From Adiantum capillus-veneris (Eukaryota > Streptophyta > Polypodiopsida > Polypodiales > Pteridaceae), in NCBI GenBank assembly GCA_014529385.2, contig CM043969.1, positions 19,016,446 through 19,080,445 on the forward strand: 64,000 nucleotides of DNA, written 5' to 3'. A model generated the notes under the pieces. It saw nothing but the letters and a program-made list of their open reading frames with translations. It ran no database searches and was not told the DNA's origin. Positions 1 to 9,649 of the stretch are shown piece by piece (position 1 is the first letter of the stretch; each line of letters begins with the position of its first letter). The translations under genes and the position numbers were made by a program.

Positions 1-284
1 CTTAAATTTGCAAACGAAGATCTCTTTCAAGTTCCTTAAAGCCTCAAAACTCATGAAGATTTATGTACGAACGTGGTACAACCATATTTTGAACATGAAA
101 TGGTGCATGTGCTTTTCTTGTGCTGTGTTATTGTGTGTATTTCAAAGACACTTCTGATGGCCAACTTGGAAGAAAATTGTACTTTAAAAAAAAGATTCAA
201 TTAATGTCTCAATGTTGAAATCGCTTTAGAAAAATAGCATAAAAGATGGGCAAAATTTCCCAAAAAAGGTACGTACTGGCCCCC
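1..284. other. No gene seen
   Basis: AT-rich sequence with no convincing reading frame or repeat. It precedes the first fold-back repeat. Confidence 0.5.
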
Positions 285-453
285 TTCCCCCCGACACTTG
301 ACGGCAGGGAATGGTCCCTTGCAGACCATTCACCCGGAATCTACGCTCCCGCACGGCTCCCGGCCTCCGCCGGTCGCCATGCAGTCGCCTGGATTCCAGG
401 GAATAGTCAGCAAGGGACCGTTCCCTACACCTTCAAAGGCAGGGGTCGGGGGG
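285..453. repeat. Fold-back repeat, copy 1
   Basis: Two long arms (core 307-343 and 388-425) are inverted complements around a loop at 344-387. The complementarity extends outward into a C-rich left edge and a G-rich right edge. Each arm core is also a small palindrome by itself, GAATGGTC and GACCATTC around a 7-nt loop. A second copy lies at 818-848 plus 6415-6540 and shares the loop sequence and the right flank CCCTACACCTTCAA, but its arm bases differ. No protein is evident. It could be a miniature inverted-repeat transposon, a fold-back element or a hairpin RNA locus; the sequence alone does not decide. Confidence 0.75.
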
Positions 454-553
454 CTGAGCATCTCAGCCCTCCATCTACTTTCAATTCCCAGCAGCTGTTG
501 GATCTACGACACATCAGCATGCGGAATTTCTTGTGCTGTCGGGTTCTTCTCCA

Positions 554-685
554 GCTGACACGTGAGCATTCGGAATGCCGTCCCCTGCTGACACATGAGC
601 ATAGGGAATGCAGTCCCCTGCTGACACGTGAGCATACGAAATGCAATCCCTTGCTGATGACACATGGCCATACACACACAAGGCA
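554..685. repeat. 33-bp tandem repeat, about 3.9 copies
   Basis: Units begin GCTGACAC at 554, 587 and 620, with a degenerate fourth at 653, giving an exact 33-bp spacing. Units differ at a few positions. 33 is a multiple of three, so a repetitive peptide appears on the minus strand, but nothing suggests it is a gene. Confidence 0.85.
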
Positions 686-817
686 CGTGCTGCAATTCTT
701 CGCCTGATGCACACACAGGTCGCATGATTGCTGACGATGAGTGGACATAGGAGCAATATGCACAGCTAGCACTGTCCGCCCTGCCGCCTAGAGCTGGCCA
801 CACTGTCAGAGCTTCTT

Positions 818-848
818 GGCCCCCCCTCCCCCTGGCTTTGAAGGCCTG
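818..848. repeat. Fold-back repeat copy 2, left arm start
   Basis: The C-rich outer arm and CTTTGAAGG segment resemble the reverse complement of the right edge of copy 1 and of 6521-6535. The arm is cut at 848 by element A and resumes at 6415. The last five bases, GCCTG (844-848), are the target duplication repeated at 6410-6414. Confidence 0.7.
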
Positions 849-1967
849 TGTCACGTGACACATCCAACCCTATGTGTCCGTGGACAAGCTACAGCATGAT
901 CAGGGTTCAGTCAGTCCAGTCAAGTCTAGATTAGAAGTGATCTGGCACTTTTTGTGAGTCTATTCGTAGACCGTGCATACCCAGTCGCTTAGCATAGATG
1001 CATATCCTCCGGTTGTACACAGCATGCTCATCAGTATTCTCATCAGAATCCATTAGAATCAGTTAGGAGAATTTTCCAATGCATTTAGCCTATTTTTGAC
1101 ATTTTTCACTTATTAATTTAAGTGACTTCCCAACAAAAGTAGGTAGGGCAATTTTGCTAAGTTTGTATATAAGCAAACCCAAGTTAGCACTAAATGGCAG
1201 AAGAGGCAGCAGGAGCTCCCCGCTCAACAGGCACCTTCTCAGCAGGAACCATCAAGAACCTCTACACCCTCGGCGTTTGGCCAACCTCAAGCCCTAAGCC
1301 TAGCGTTTTTGGTCTTCACCAACATCTTCCCTAGCTCTGGCGTTTTTCAGCTTTGCAGTCATCGCCAGCTTCCCAGTCTGCCTAGCGTTTTTGCTAGCGC
1401 TACCCCAATCTGCCATCGTTTTCATTTTCAGCCTGAAGTGAAGCATTTGCAGCAGCGTTTTCAGCATTCCATACAGCAACAGATTCAGCCCTAGATGCAT
1501 GAAGAGATCCCCATTTTCAGCCCTCAAAAACGCAGACAAAACAGAGTTTTCAGCCACCCGAATCAGTCCCAGATTTTCAGCCATAGCGTTTTTATGGACA
1601 GCAGATAGAAGACCGCAGATTTCAGCCCTAGAGTCGTCGTCGTCACCGGCATAGTCCCAAGTTGCATCAGTCCATTGCATCGTCATTGTACCACTTGTGC
1701 AATCAATAAGTAGACCACTCTCGCCGACGAGAGTGGGACCTTCGGAGGAGGATTTTACAACGTCTCTTGTGTCGTATCTTTCTTCCCTCTCTATCTCTCA
1801 GTCTCATACACTTGCACGCACAGTGTCCATTCACTTTGTTGTGATCATAGCACTTTCCATTAAGAACGGAAGGCTCTCCCTTCCATAAGAACTAAAAGAA
1901 ACCTTGAGCACAGTTCGGAGCACTCATCTTGAGCAAAGCGCAAACAATCATTCCACTGCACCTAACA
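849..1967 (+). repeat. 5' LTR of element A
   Basis: This 1119-bp LTR runs from TGTCACGTG to GCACCTAACA. A TATA box lies at 1166-1173. The part downstream of it, expected to be transcribed R/U5, repeats a short AGCGTTTTT or GCGTTTTCAGC motif many times. It matches the 3' LTR closely with small indels. Confidence 0.93.
1166..1173 (+). promoter_or_regulatory. TATA box in A 5' LTR
   Basis: TATATAAG sits in the middle of the LTR, the usual place for the retrotransposon promoter. It is conserved in the 3' LTR (near 5594) and in the solo LTR (near 35265). Confidence 0.6.
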
Positions 1968-1968
1968 T

Positions 1969-1980
1969 TGGTATCAGAGC
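1969..1980 (+). other. Primer binding site of element A
   Basis: TGGTATCAGAGC, one base after the LTR end, is the classic plant retrotransposon site complementary to the 3' end of initiator-Met tRNA. Confidence 0.92.
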
Positions 1981-2406
1981 TTTGGCAGTGTTCTGTATCA
2001 CTCAAGGAAAGAACCACAAGAATTTTTTTTGCTTGTTGAGGTCGCACGAACCCTAAGTTCACTTGGGCGTGTCGATTCCTAATCGTGTTTTTTGAAGAGT
2101 GACAGGAATCCCAAGAAAGAAGGGCTTGTCCAGCCTCCCCTTATGTCTCTTTTCACTCATTGAGAGCGGACCGTGCACTTAGCGGCCGGCCAATCGACGT
2201 GAGGTGGGAAAAAGCAACCTTGGTGCGAGCGCAAGGCCGCCAAGGGGTGCGCCCGCGGAAAAGAGTAGAACTCGGGTGAAGAGAAGATCCTTCTCAAACA
2301 CGGTTTGCAAGCAAAAGAAAACCTCAAGAACCTCAAGATCCTCAAGAACCCAAGAACCTCAAGAACCCAAGTTCCTCGTGGACTTAAGGACCAAAGATCA
2401 TAGTGC

Positions 2407-3962
2407 ATGGTCGTCACCCAAAGCGGAATGGATACTTCGTATACAGGTGATGAGCATGAGAGAGGTGACGAAGAATTTTCCCCACTAGGAGATTTTTTCG
2501 ACCCTCCCCCTTCGCCATCTACGCCACCAAGTCTACCAAACCCTATGGAGGCAATGGTCCAGCAGATGATGGCCATGATGGATAACCAAGAAGCAAATCG
2601 CATTGCTAAGGACCGCGAGCAAGAAGCAAATCGCCTTGCTCTAAAACGCGAGCGCGACGAACGCAAAGAACGAAAACAACAAAGAAAGGCGGAAGAGGCA
2701 GCACGAAGCGCGGCCTTAGAGGCCGAGCGTGCAGCTCAAAGAGTGGCTTTGGAGATTGAGCGTGGAGCTCAACAAGAACTACACACTCAAGAATTGATTC
2801 GACAAGTACTTGCCTCGAAGTCCGAACCACCCAAAGATCGTGGGAGTTCATCAAGTGGTGCAAGCCACGATGCGGATTCCAACCATCCAGTCACAGAGAA
2901 GTTGACTTTCAGTAAGTATGATGGTAAGATGGATGCTACGGTTATTCATTCTTGGTTGCATCAATTTAATGCTTATTTTGCGACAACTAAGAAGGCAAAA
3001 AATAGCAAGGTTTTGACGGCAACTATGTACCTTGCCGGTGATGTCATCAATTGGTACCACGCATGGCAAGAGGCACAGTTGGCCGCTCACCTAGAGGAAG
3101 CCGACGAATTCACGTCCCTTTCCTTCAATTGGGCTGATTTCCAAGACAAGCTCAAGGCGCGGTTTATGCCACCTCAGTACCTCGCACGATTGAAAGACGA
3201 TTGACGCGCTCTCAAACAAAATAGTATGCCGGTTATGTCGTTTTCTAATCGTGTTTTGCAGCTAGGTACCCAATTACGCAAATCGGATGATGAACGCAAA
3301 GAGGCATTCCTTTTTGGATTGGACGAGTATATCAAGTACGATGTCGAGGTACTCGATCCAATCGATCTCAACAAGGCGGTAGCGATTGCTCTCGCACAGG
3401 AAATGAAGCACAACAAGGGAAAGCCTAAGGAGAACAAGACTTCCACAAGTACCTCGCAGACTTCTCAGAACCCTCAGAATGGCAAGAACGGTAAGAATGG
3501 TAACTCTTCTAACCAATCTTCCAACAGTCTCTCAGAAAAGAACTCTTCCAATGAATCTAAGGGTAAGGCTAACACAATTGCTAAACCTAAGCTTACTCCA
3601 AATGAAAAGGTAGCACAAGGAATTGTAGGAGGATACATCACGTCGGAAGAGCAAAGCACTTATTCTAAGGAAGGTCGTTGTTTTCATTGTCACATTAAGG
3701 GTCACATAAAAAGAACATGTCCTAAGCTTGAATCGAATGAATCTAAAGAATCCACAGAACCCACTTCCTCTGTCAATGCAATTAATGATAACATGAGTGT
3801 GCCCCAAGTTTCTCATGACCCTCCCATTGATGATTCTCTCATTAAATGTTATGGTCGTACGTCGGGGCAACGTTTTGTCATATTGTTTGACCCAGGTAGT
3901 ATGCATGATGTGATCAGTCCCTCTCTTGTTGAGAGAGCCCGCCTCGAAGTTAGTCTAAGTCT
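2407..3962 (+). pseudogene. Element A gag-protease, in-frame stop
   Basis: Retrotransposon capsid polyprotein. The N-terminus is proline-rich and then strongly charged, with a predicted coiled coil of repeated Glu/Arg/Ala residues around residues 60-130. A Ty3-type capsid region follows (around residues 165-265, including INWYHAWQ). A TGA at 3202-3204 interrupts the frame, which continues in phase to a CCHC zinc knuckle (C-F-H-C-x4-H-x4-C, about nt 3685-3720). An aspartic-protease-like motif, ILFDPGS (about nt 3880-3900), follows; the Asp-Pro-Gly here replaces the usual Asp-Ser/Thr-Gly, so activity is doubtful. The frame then shifts near 3955-3966 into the downstream frame. The start at 2407 is the first Met of the long frame. 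Confidence 0.85.
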
Positions 3963-3965
3963 CCT

Positions 3966-5306
3966 ATGGAGGTCTCTTCCTTTCTTCCCGGTATGGACGC
4001 TCTCATCACGGAGGAGTGCCTTGATGTGTTGTTTGCAATTCAACAAGCTGCCTTCACTAGAAGATTTGTTGTTTCTCCTCTCTCAGGATGTGATTCTCCC
4101 ATTGTCATTCATGGAGAGGACATTGTTCATTCTCCATCTCTCATTGCTAATATGCAGGACAAGATTGAACGGTTTCATGAAAGGGAAACTCTCTCAGTCT
4201 CTTTTACTCCAAAGCATGACACACAGGATTTGATTGACAATGATAAGCATGATGATTTGAATGATAATGATGAGCATGATGATTTGCATGCTCAAGATGT
4301 GATTTCTCACAAGCATGATGAGTTGCATGTAGAAGATGTGATTGTTCACAAGGATGATGAGTTAGTTGATGCTTTGTCCAGCGAAGCTAACCTCGTTGCA
4401 GATTCGATCAATCACGAAGGATCGATCTTGGCTCTCGAGTCAAGGTCCAAAGAACCCCCTCAAGAAGAAGCGATCTTGGCTCTTGAGCCTAGGTCCACAG
4501 AACCCTTACAGGAAGTATTATGTGTTCGCATGATTGATACGCACGCATTGTTCGAGTGTTTCATTCGTGATCGTTACCTGTATTTTAGTCAGCATCGTTA
4601 TGTGATCCCTTTTCCTAGGCATGACATATTGTATGTTGAGCACGTTTCTCTCATGGATAAGTACGAATGTATGCGGATTTTTCATGAAAAGCTGAAAAGT
4701 ATGTATGTAAGGAAGTCACATTCCATGTCTCTTCCTTGGCATGACACAGTTTCCGAACAAGCACATAAAAGTATGAGCACCAAGCGTGGGCATTTCCATT
4801 GTGTTTTGCCATGGTTGATTGCTCTAGATCATAAGAGAAAGATTCGATTTCATTGTTTGCATATGTTTGATAAACGGGTTGTCACTCTGTCTCTATGTTC
4901 ATCTACATTGCATACACAGTCGTTAGCAAAGACAAGATTTTTTCCACTCACTTTACATGGAATGGGTATGTTCATGTTTTTGTGTTGGAAGTGGTTTCAG
5001 GGATTTTCAGCCATGGAGATTCTTGAAGAAGAAAGAAGCACGACTCTCGACGAAGTTGAAGCATTGAAAGAGCTACAGAAAACTGTGTCGCTTTCGGCAT
5101 GGCCCAAAGAAGCAAGCGTTGCAGACCTTTATGAAGTTCAAGTACCGCACGACCCACACATCAGAGTGGGCCGGCGAAGAGTCCCTTCCAAGATTCCCGA
5201 TGCTATTGGCGATCTCCCTCGACACCATACAGTTCGGTACCAGTACCTCACTTTGAAAAGGAGGAGATGTCACGTGACACATCCAACCCTATGTGTCCGT
5301 GGATAA
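3966..5306 (+). CDS. Element A ORF2, unknown function (446 codons)
   Basis: A long open frame fills the space between the protease and the 3' LTR and runs a few codons into the LTR. I see no reverse transcriptase YxDD, RNase H or integrase motifs. Residues about 85-140 hold an acidic repeat built on His-Asp-Asp-Leu and His-Asp-Glu-Leu; next comes a duplicated block, ILALE-RS-EP. The middle is rich in His, Arg and Met. The C-terminus ends in a basic segment next to the purine tract, as pol C-termini often do. It may be a degenerate pol remnant, a captured sequence or a family-specific protein. Its length without stops, in an element whose gag has a stop, is notable. Confidence 0.55.
   Translation: MEVSSFLPGMDALITEECLDVLFAIQQAAFTRRFVVSPLSGCDSPIVIHGEDIVHSPSLIANMQDKIERFHERETLSVSFTPKHDTQDLIDNDKHDDLNDNDEHDDLHAQDVISHKHDELHVEDVIVHKDDELVDALSSEANLVADSINHEGSILALESRSKEPPQEEAILALEPRSTEPLQEVLCVRMIDTHALFECFIRDRYLYFSQHRYVIPFPRHDILYVEHVSLMDKYECMRIFHEKLKSMYVRKSHSMSLPWHDTVSEQAHKSMSTKRGHFHCVLPWLIALDHKRKIRFHCLHMFDKRVVTLSLCSSTLHTQSLAKTRFFPLTLHGMGMFMFLCWKWFQGFSAMEILEEERSTTLDEVEALKELQKTVSLSAWPKEASVADLYEVQVPHDPHIRVGRRRVPSKIPDAIGDLPRHHTVRYQYLTLKRRRCHVTHPTLCVRG
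5255..5267 (+). other. Polypurine tract of element A
   Basis: The purine run GAAAAGGAGGAGA directly abuts the 3' LTR start, as needed to prime plus-strand DNA synthesis. Confidence 0.75.
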
Positions 5307-6409
5307 GCTACAGCATGATTAGGGTTCAGTCAGTCCAGTCAAGTCTAGATTAGAAGTGATCTGGCACTTTTTGTGAGTCTATTCGTAGACCGTGCATACC
5401 CAGTCACTTAGCATAGATGCATATCCTCTGGTTGCACACAGCATGCTCATCAGTATTCTCATCAGAATCCATTAGAATCAATTAGGAGAATTTTCCAATG
5501 CATTTAGCCTATTTTTCCTATTTTTGACATTTTTCACTTATTAATTTAAGCGACTTCCCAACAAAAGTAGGTAGGGCAATTTTGCTAAGTTTGTATATAA
5601 GCAAACCCAAGTTAGCACTAAATGGCAGAAGAGGCAACAGGAGCTCCCCGCTCAACAGGCACCTTCTCAGCAGGAACCATCAAGAACCTCTACACCCTCG
5701 GCGTTTGGCCAACCTCAAGCCCTAAGCCTAGCATTTTTGGTCTTCACTAACATCCTCCCTAGCTCTGGCGTTTTTCAGCTTTGCAGTCATTGCCAGCTTC
5801 CCAGTCTGCCTAGCGTTTTTGCTAGCGCTACCCCAATCTGCCATCGTTTTCATTTTCAGCCTGAAGTGAAGCATTTGCAGCAGCGTTTTCAGCATTCCAT
5901 ACAGCAACAGATTCAGCCCTAGATGCATGAAGAGATCCCCATTTTCAGCCCTAAAAAACGCAGCCAAAACAAGTTTTTAGCCACCCGAATCAGTCCCAGA
6001 TTTTCAGCCATAGCGTTTTTATGGACAGCAGATAGAAGACCGCAGATTTCAGCCCTAGAGTCGTTGTCGTCATCCCCGTCGTCGCCACTAGCATAGTCCC
6101 AAGTTGCATCAGTCCATTGCATCGTCATTGTACCACTTGTGCAATCAATAAGTAGACCACTCTCGCCGATGAGAGTGGGGCCTTCAGAGGAGGGTTTTAC
6201 AACATCTCTGGTGTCATATCTCTCTTCTCTCTCTATCTCTCAGTCGCATACACTTGCACGCATAGTGTCCATTCACTTTGTTGTGATCATAGCACTTTCC
6301 ATTAAGAACAAAAGGCTCTCCCTTCCATAAGAACTAAAAGAAACCTTGAGCACAGTTCGGAGCACTCATCTTGAGCAAAGTGCAAACAATCATTCCGCTG
6401 CACCTAACA
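5268..6409 (+). repeat. 3' LTR of element A
   Basis: This 1142-bp LTR pairs with 849-1967. Visible differences include a repeated CCTATTTTT block near 5510-5525 and an extra stretch near 6070-6090, plus scattered substitutions. It is followed by the target duplication GCCTG (6410-6414). Confidence 0.93.
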
Positions 6410-6414
6410 GCCTG

Positions 6415-6540
6415 GAAAGGACCTCCACTGTCCTTTTTCCCCGTTGCTCCCACCATGGCCTTGGCCTCCGCTGATCGCCATGTGGTCGCACTAATTACGG
6501 GGAAAGGACAGTGGAGGTCCTTTCCCTACACCTTCAATTG
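6415..6540. repeat. Fold-back repeat copy 2, remainder
   Basis: The arms at 6414-6443 and 6498-6525 are nearly perfect inverted complements around a loop at 6444-6497. Each arm is itself palindromic (GGAAAGGAC and GTCCTTTCC around 7 nt). The loop shares GGCCTCCGC and TCGCCATG with copy 1, and the right flank CCCTACACCTTCAA is identical. The outer left arm lies on the other side of element A (818-848). Confidence 0.8.
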
Positions 6541-7040
6541 GTGGAGAACTCTTTGCATCAGGTAAATTTGCTAACCACCAAAATATGTCTTGTGAGAAAT
6601 TGAGATTTTTTGAATGGTTAACTTCCCTAGTGGAGCGCTTTCCATGCATGAACGCCTAAGACCCATTTTAAATAGCAATAAAAGTTGACTCTTAAGGATA
6701 AAGGTAAGGTATTGGCAGGTTAGATGAGCAATTATTTTCAAACAATAATAAATCTGTGTGGGGCTATCATTTTAAGCTCAATGGCCCTCGCAATCTAAGC
6801 CGTTTTATTTGGCTCTAGTCTTGAATGCCTTGCCAAGCTTAAGCCTCATGCTGTAATTGATGATGTTTCCACTTTTTCTACAATTTGACTCCATATCACA
6901 AACAAAGAACTGAAGAGCTTGACGTACAAGGATGAACTAACAGGGGTTTAACTTAGAATCAAAGGATAAAAATAAAAATAATGTTAAATCTCATGCTATG
7001 CATGTTGTCCACATGTCAACTTGCAAGGATGAAATTGCTG
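6541..7040. other. No gene seen
   Basis: AT-rich spacer with no supported reading frame, repeat or element boundary. Confidence 0.5.
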
Positions 7041-7064
7041 CCCCCCCCCCCCCCCCCCCCCCCC
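7041..7064. repeat. Poly-C tract, 24 bp
   Basis: An uninterrupted run of 24 C residues; length polymorphism or assembly error is likely here. Confidence 0.95.
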
Positions 7065-7082
7065 TCCAAAACACACGTACAC

Positions 7083-7271
7083 ACTCAAATGGAATTATGC
7101 AAATGTTAAAGGATCACCAAGGTCATAGCTCCAATAGGACATTGTTCTATAATGGTGATGCAATAGGTGCTCTATGTGTGAGCTCAAATGGTACTACGCA
7201 AGCATAATAGGACATACAGGGCCACAGCTCATCTAGGACAAGGTTCTATATGTTGATGCAAATAAGTGCTT
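7083..7271. repeat. Direct duplication, two units of about 98 bp
   Basis: The sequence starting CTCAAATGG at about 7083 recurs at about 7182, with shared blocks AATAGGACAT, TTCTATA and GATGCAA in order. The two copies are clearly diverged. Confidence 0.6.
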
Positions 7272-7521
7272 CTCTTGCTTTACTCAACCACTATCTTTAC
7301 AAAGTCATTGGAGTCGAGCTTTGAGATTCAAGACTCAATTTCAAAGATTCATATCAAGCACACCCTCCAATTTATGGAAAAGCAATGACGAACTTTATTT
7401 GGTTCTTTTTTAATTGTTGCTTAATTGATGCAGTGGCAGCCATAAGTACAATTGCAAAATATTTGCTTCAACGGTTAGATGTTATATTACGGAACAAAGC
7501 TTTTAGCATGTGATGAGTGTA

Positions 7522-7996
7522 TGTAACTATCTTGGACACCCCAAGTCTGGAATCTGTCGCGACACGAGAGAAAGATTTACTTCAAAAACTTCACAAGTAT
7601 AAATCACAGTTCAATTGAATTGACACGGCCCGGTGTAGTTTTGTGCCCAGAGAGATTGTCCCCAAAGACTGACGCCCCTTTCGGTATTTCTTTTTGTATT
7701 AACAACTGAGCAAGTACAAGTGCCCTGGCTCTCCTCTGCTCACCGGCTCGTCAGCTCTAAATGAGCCAGAGAGAGAGAGCCTAGGGTCTTATTTAAAGGC
7801 CCTTGGCCTTATAAAAGCAGTATACATGAAAAGCTTCAGTTGGTCCAAAAGCTAGCGCCCAAAGAAGCCAGCGCAATTCACGGAATTCTGTACACCTGCC
7901 ACGTGAGCAGTGCAAATTGTAGGCGTCCATACAACCAACCATATCATCAGCTCCACGCGATTTTGGGTAAGTTATTAATCCTTGTGTCCCTTTGGC
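7522..7996 (-). repeat. E 3' LTR, distal part
   Basis: It matches the U5/R side of the E 5' LTR (37493-37940), including the conserved CCGAAAGGG segment, and ends where TGTAAC corresponds to the LTR terminus GTTACA. It stops at TTGGC (7992-7996), exactly where the other half resumes at TCGGC (26009-26013). Confidence 0.87.
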
Positions 7997-8742
7997 TGTC
8001 ACATAACTGCTGACATGTCAAGTCACTGAAGAACGAAGCGAACTTGCAGATCCTGGCCGAGGGGCCTAAACCCTAGAAGCAGCAGAAGAAGTTGAAGTCC
8101 TCACCAACTTACAGATCCTCGCAGAGTGGGTCTATTTTTAAAGAAATTCCCGCCAACTTATGGGACCTCGTCCGATGGGGCCCAAGTGACATAAAGGAAT
8201 TAAAATAAAGCAGGATCCACACAAACACAAAAAGACTTGCGCAGAAATTGATGACGTGGTAGCTGTACAGACAGCCCGGATTTTTCGCTGACTGCTGACG
8301 TGGCAGAACTGTATGGATTTCCGCGTTTCACACTGACAACCTATACAGATTTTCAATTTTATGCTGACCTACTGACGTGGCAGCCTGTACGGATTTCCGT
8401 AATTTACGTTGGGCAGTTCTCAGTGCCAGCTTTTGGGACCAGTTGCTTTTGAGTTTAACTGCTTTTCAAGGCCAAGGGCCTTTAAATAAGTGCAGAGGGC
8501 TCAGTCTCTGACACGCTTCAGAGAGAAGGTGCAAAGCGCGAGTACCGGTATTATACTGAGTTCAAGTAATATAAAGAGATACCGAAAGGGGCGCCAAGGT
8601 TTGGTGCCAATACTCTCTGGGGTGGAATTCCGCCGCTTCGTGTCGCGTGTGTTCTCTCTCTTTCAGTTCAGTTGTTATTGAACTGCTAAAAGTCTGTTCA
8701 CTCTGTTCTTTTCTATTGGCACGTAGTGCCCGTCTTGTGACA
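7997..8742 (+). repeat. Left LTR of element C (inverted)
   Basis: A 746-bp LTR from TGTCACATAA to CTTGTGACA, plus strand, with a TATA-like TTTAAATAAG at 8481-8490 and the conserved U5 segment at 8576-8620. It matches the reverse complement of 25261-26008 end to end at roughly 90% by eye. Confidence 0.88.
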
Positions 8743-8743
8743 G

Positions 8744-8755
8744 TGGTATCAGAGC
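8744..8755 (+). other. Primer binding site beside C left LTR
   Basis: TGGTATCAGAGC, one base past the LTR end. Its presence shows this LTR is oriented as a 5' LTR, pointing inward on the plus strand. Confidence 0.9.
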
Positions 8756-8883
8756 ATCAGGCGTGTGCTTTTTTGAAAGCATACCGGTCCTATTAAAGAG
8801 CATACAGAGCAAACTAGAGGCAACTGGAATTTTATTTGAAGTATCTTGGGGCCCCAACCCCTGACTTATTAGCCACTCCCCCC
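8756..8883 (+). other. Leader fragment of the C family
   Basis: About 128 bp after the primer site align with the reverse complement of 25130-25247, then similarity ends just after GACTTATTAGCCACT. This is the inverted twin of the leader next to the right LTR. Confidence 0.75.
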
Positions 8884-9649
8884 TTCTTCGGCTCTTTTGT
8901 TAAGGAGTTGGCTTCTCCTTTCGTCCAGATCGGAACTCTTGATATTCCAGCATAGTAAAATTAGCCATCACACCCAGACCGCATTGATCTTCCACGGGTG
9001 TCTTGATGCACTAAAATCACATACCTAAGCAATCTCATCCAATTAGGAATATTTAATGGTTGGCACATCACAATGCAACACAAATGCTCACATATGCATG
9101 TTACAAGACATATAAACATAAAGTCACCGATGAACACTCCCCCCGCAAATAACCATCCAGGTTCGGGCCATGAGCTGTTTAACGACTCTCTCATCACGAT
9201 TCACGCCTCCCGCAAATAACTTAAAAAGGTCCGGGCCATAAGATATAGAGGCCTTTTACAACCAAACACTCCCCAGACCGCAACCTGTGTCGTTTGGAGG
9301 TGCTGAGAGTAATGACTGCTCAGACTTCTTAATACTCCCCCCGCAAATAACCATCCAAGTCCGGCGGGCCATGAGTATGAACTAGCATTCTCAAACATCA
9401 TTTCTCACTACTCCACCCAGGCGTAAATCACCAATCATTGAAACCAGTATTAAAACCAAGAGTCAATTCAAATCGGCACCAAGACAGGTTTAAAAAAGAT
9501 ACCATCCATTTCAAAAAAATTCCAAACAAATTTTTAAACAATACTTTCTCAAATAGAGTTCAAAAGTATCTAGCTATAAAACAACTAGAGAGTTCATTCG
9601 GGGTTCTGTTCGAACAACCGAACTTTGAGGACGACTAACTTGTCCTTCT
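8884..9649 (-). other. C 3' non-coding region with three purine-tract boxes
   Basis: No convincing coding sequence. On the minus strand a block of about 40 bp occurs three times (9135-9175, 9205-9243, 9333-9375): ATGGCCCG, then a variable stretch, then TTATTTGCGGGGGGAG. Each ends in a purine run like a polypurine tract. A fourth purine run, GAAGGGGGGAG, abuts the inverted leader near 8874-8884. Confidence 0.55.

Larger units (their letters stand above)
849..6409 (+). mobile_element. LTR retrotransposon A (gag-protease, no pol)
   Basis: A complete element with LTRs at 849-1967 and 5268-6409, starting TGTCAC and ending CTAACA. It is flanked by a perfect 5-bp target duplication, GCCTG, at 844-848 and 6410-6414. 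The internal part is only 3.3 kb: initiator-Met primer site, gag with zinc knuckle, a protease-like segment, a long frame without reverse transcriptase, RNase H or integrase motifs, and a purine tract. It inserted into the left arm of fold-back copy 2. Relatives here are a solo LTR at 34940-36106 and a relic at about 45570-46560. The missing pol suggests a non-autonomous element that needed proteins from a partner; this is inference. Confidence 0.93.

Noticed and set aside
246-863. Reading frames over the fold-back and 33-bp repeat region as small genes.
   Set aside because: Composition follows the repeats, frames overlap on both strands and no domain or start context supports them.
3966-5306. 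Element A ORF2 as an envelope-like protein.
   Set aside because: No signal peptide, no clear transmembrane helix near the C-terminus and no glycosylation or cleavage pattern could be supported.
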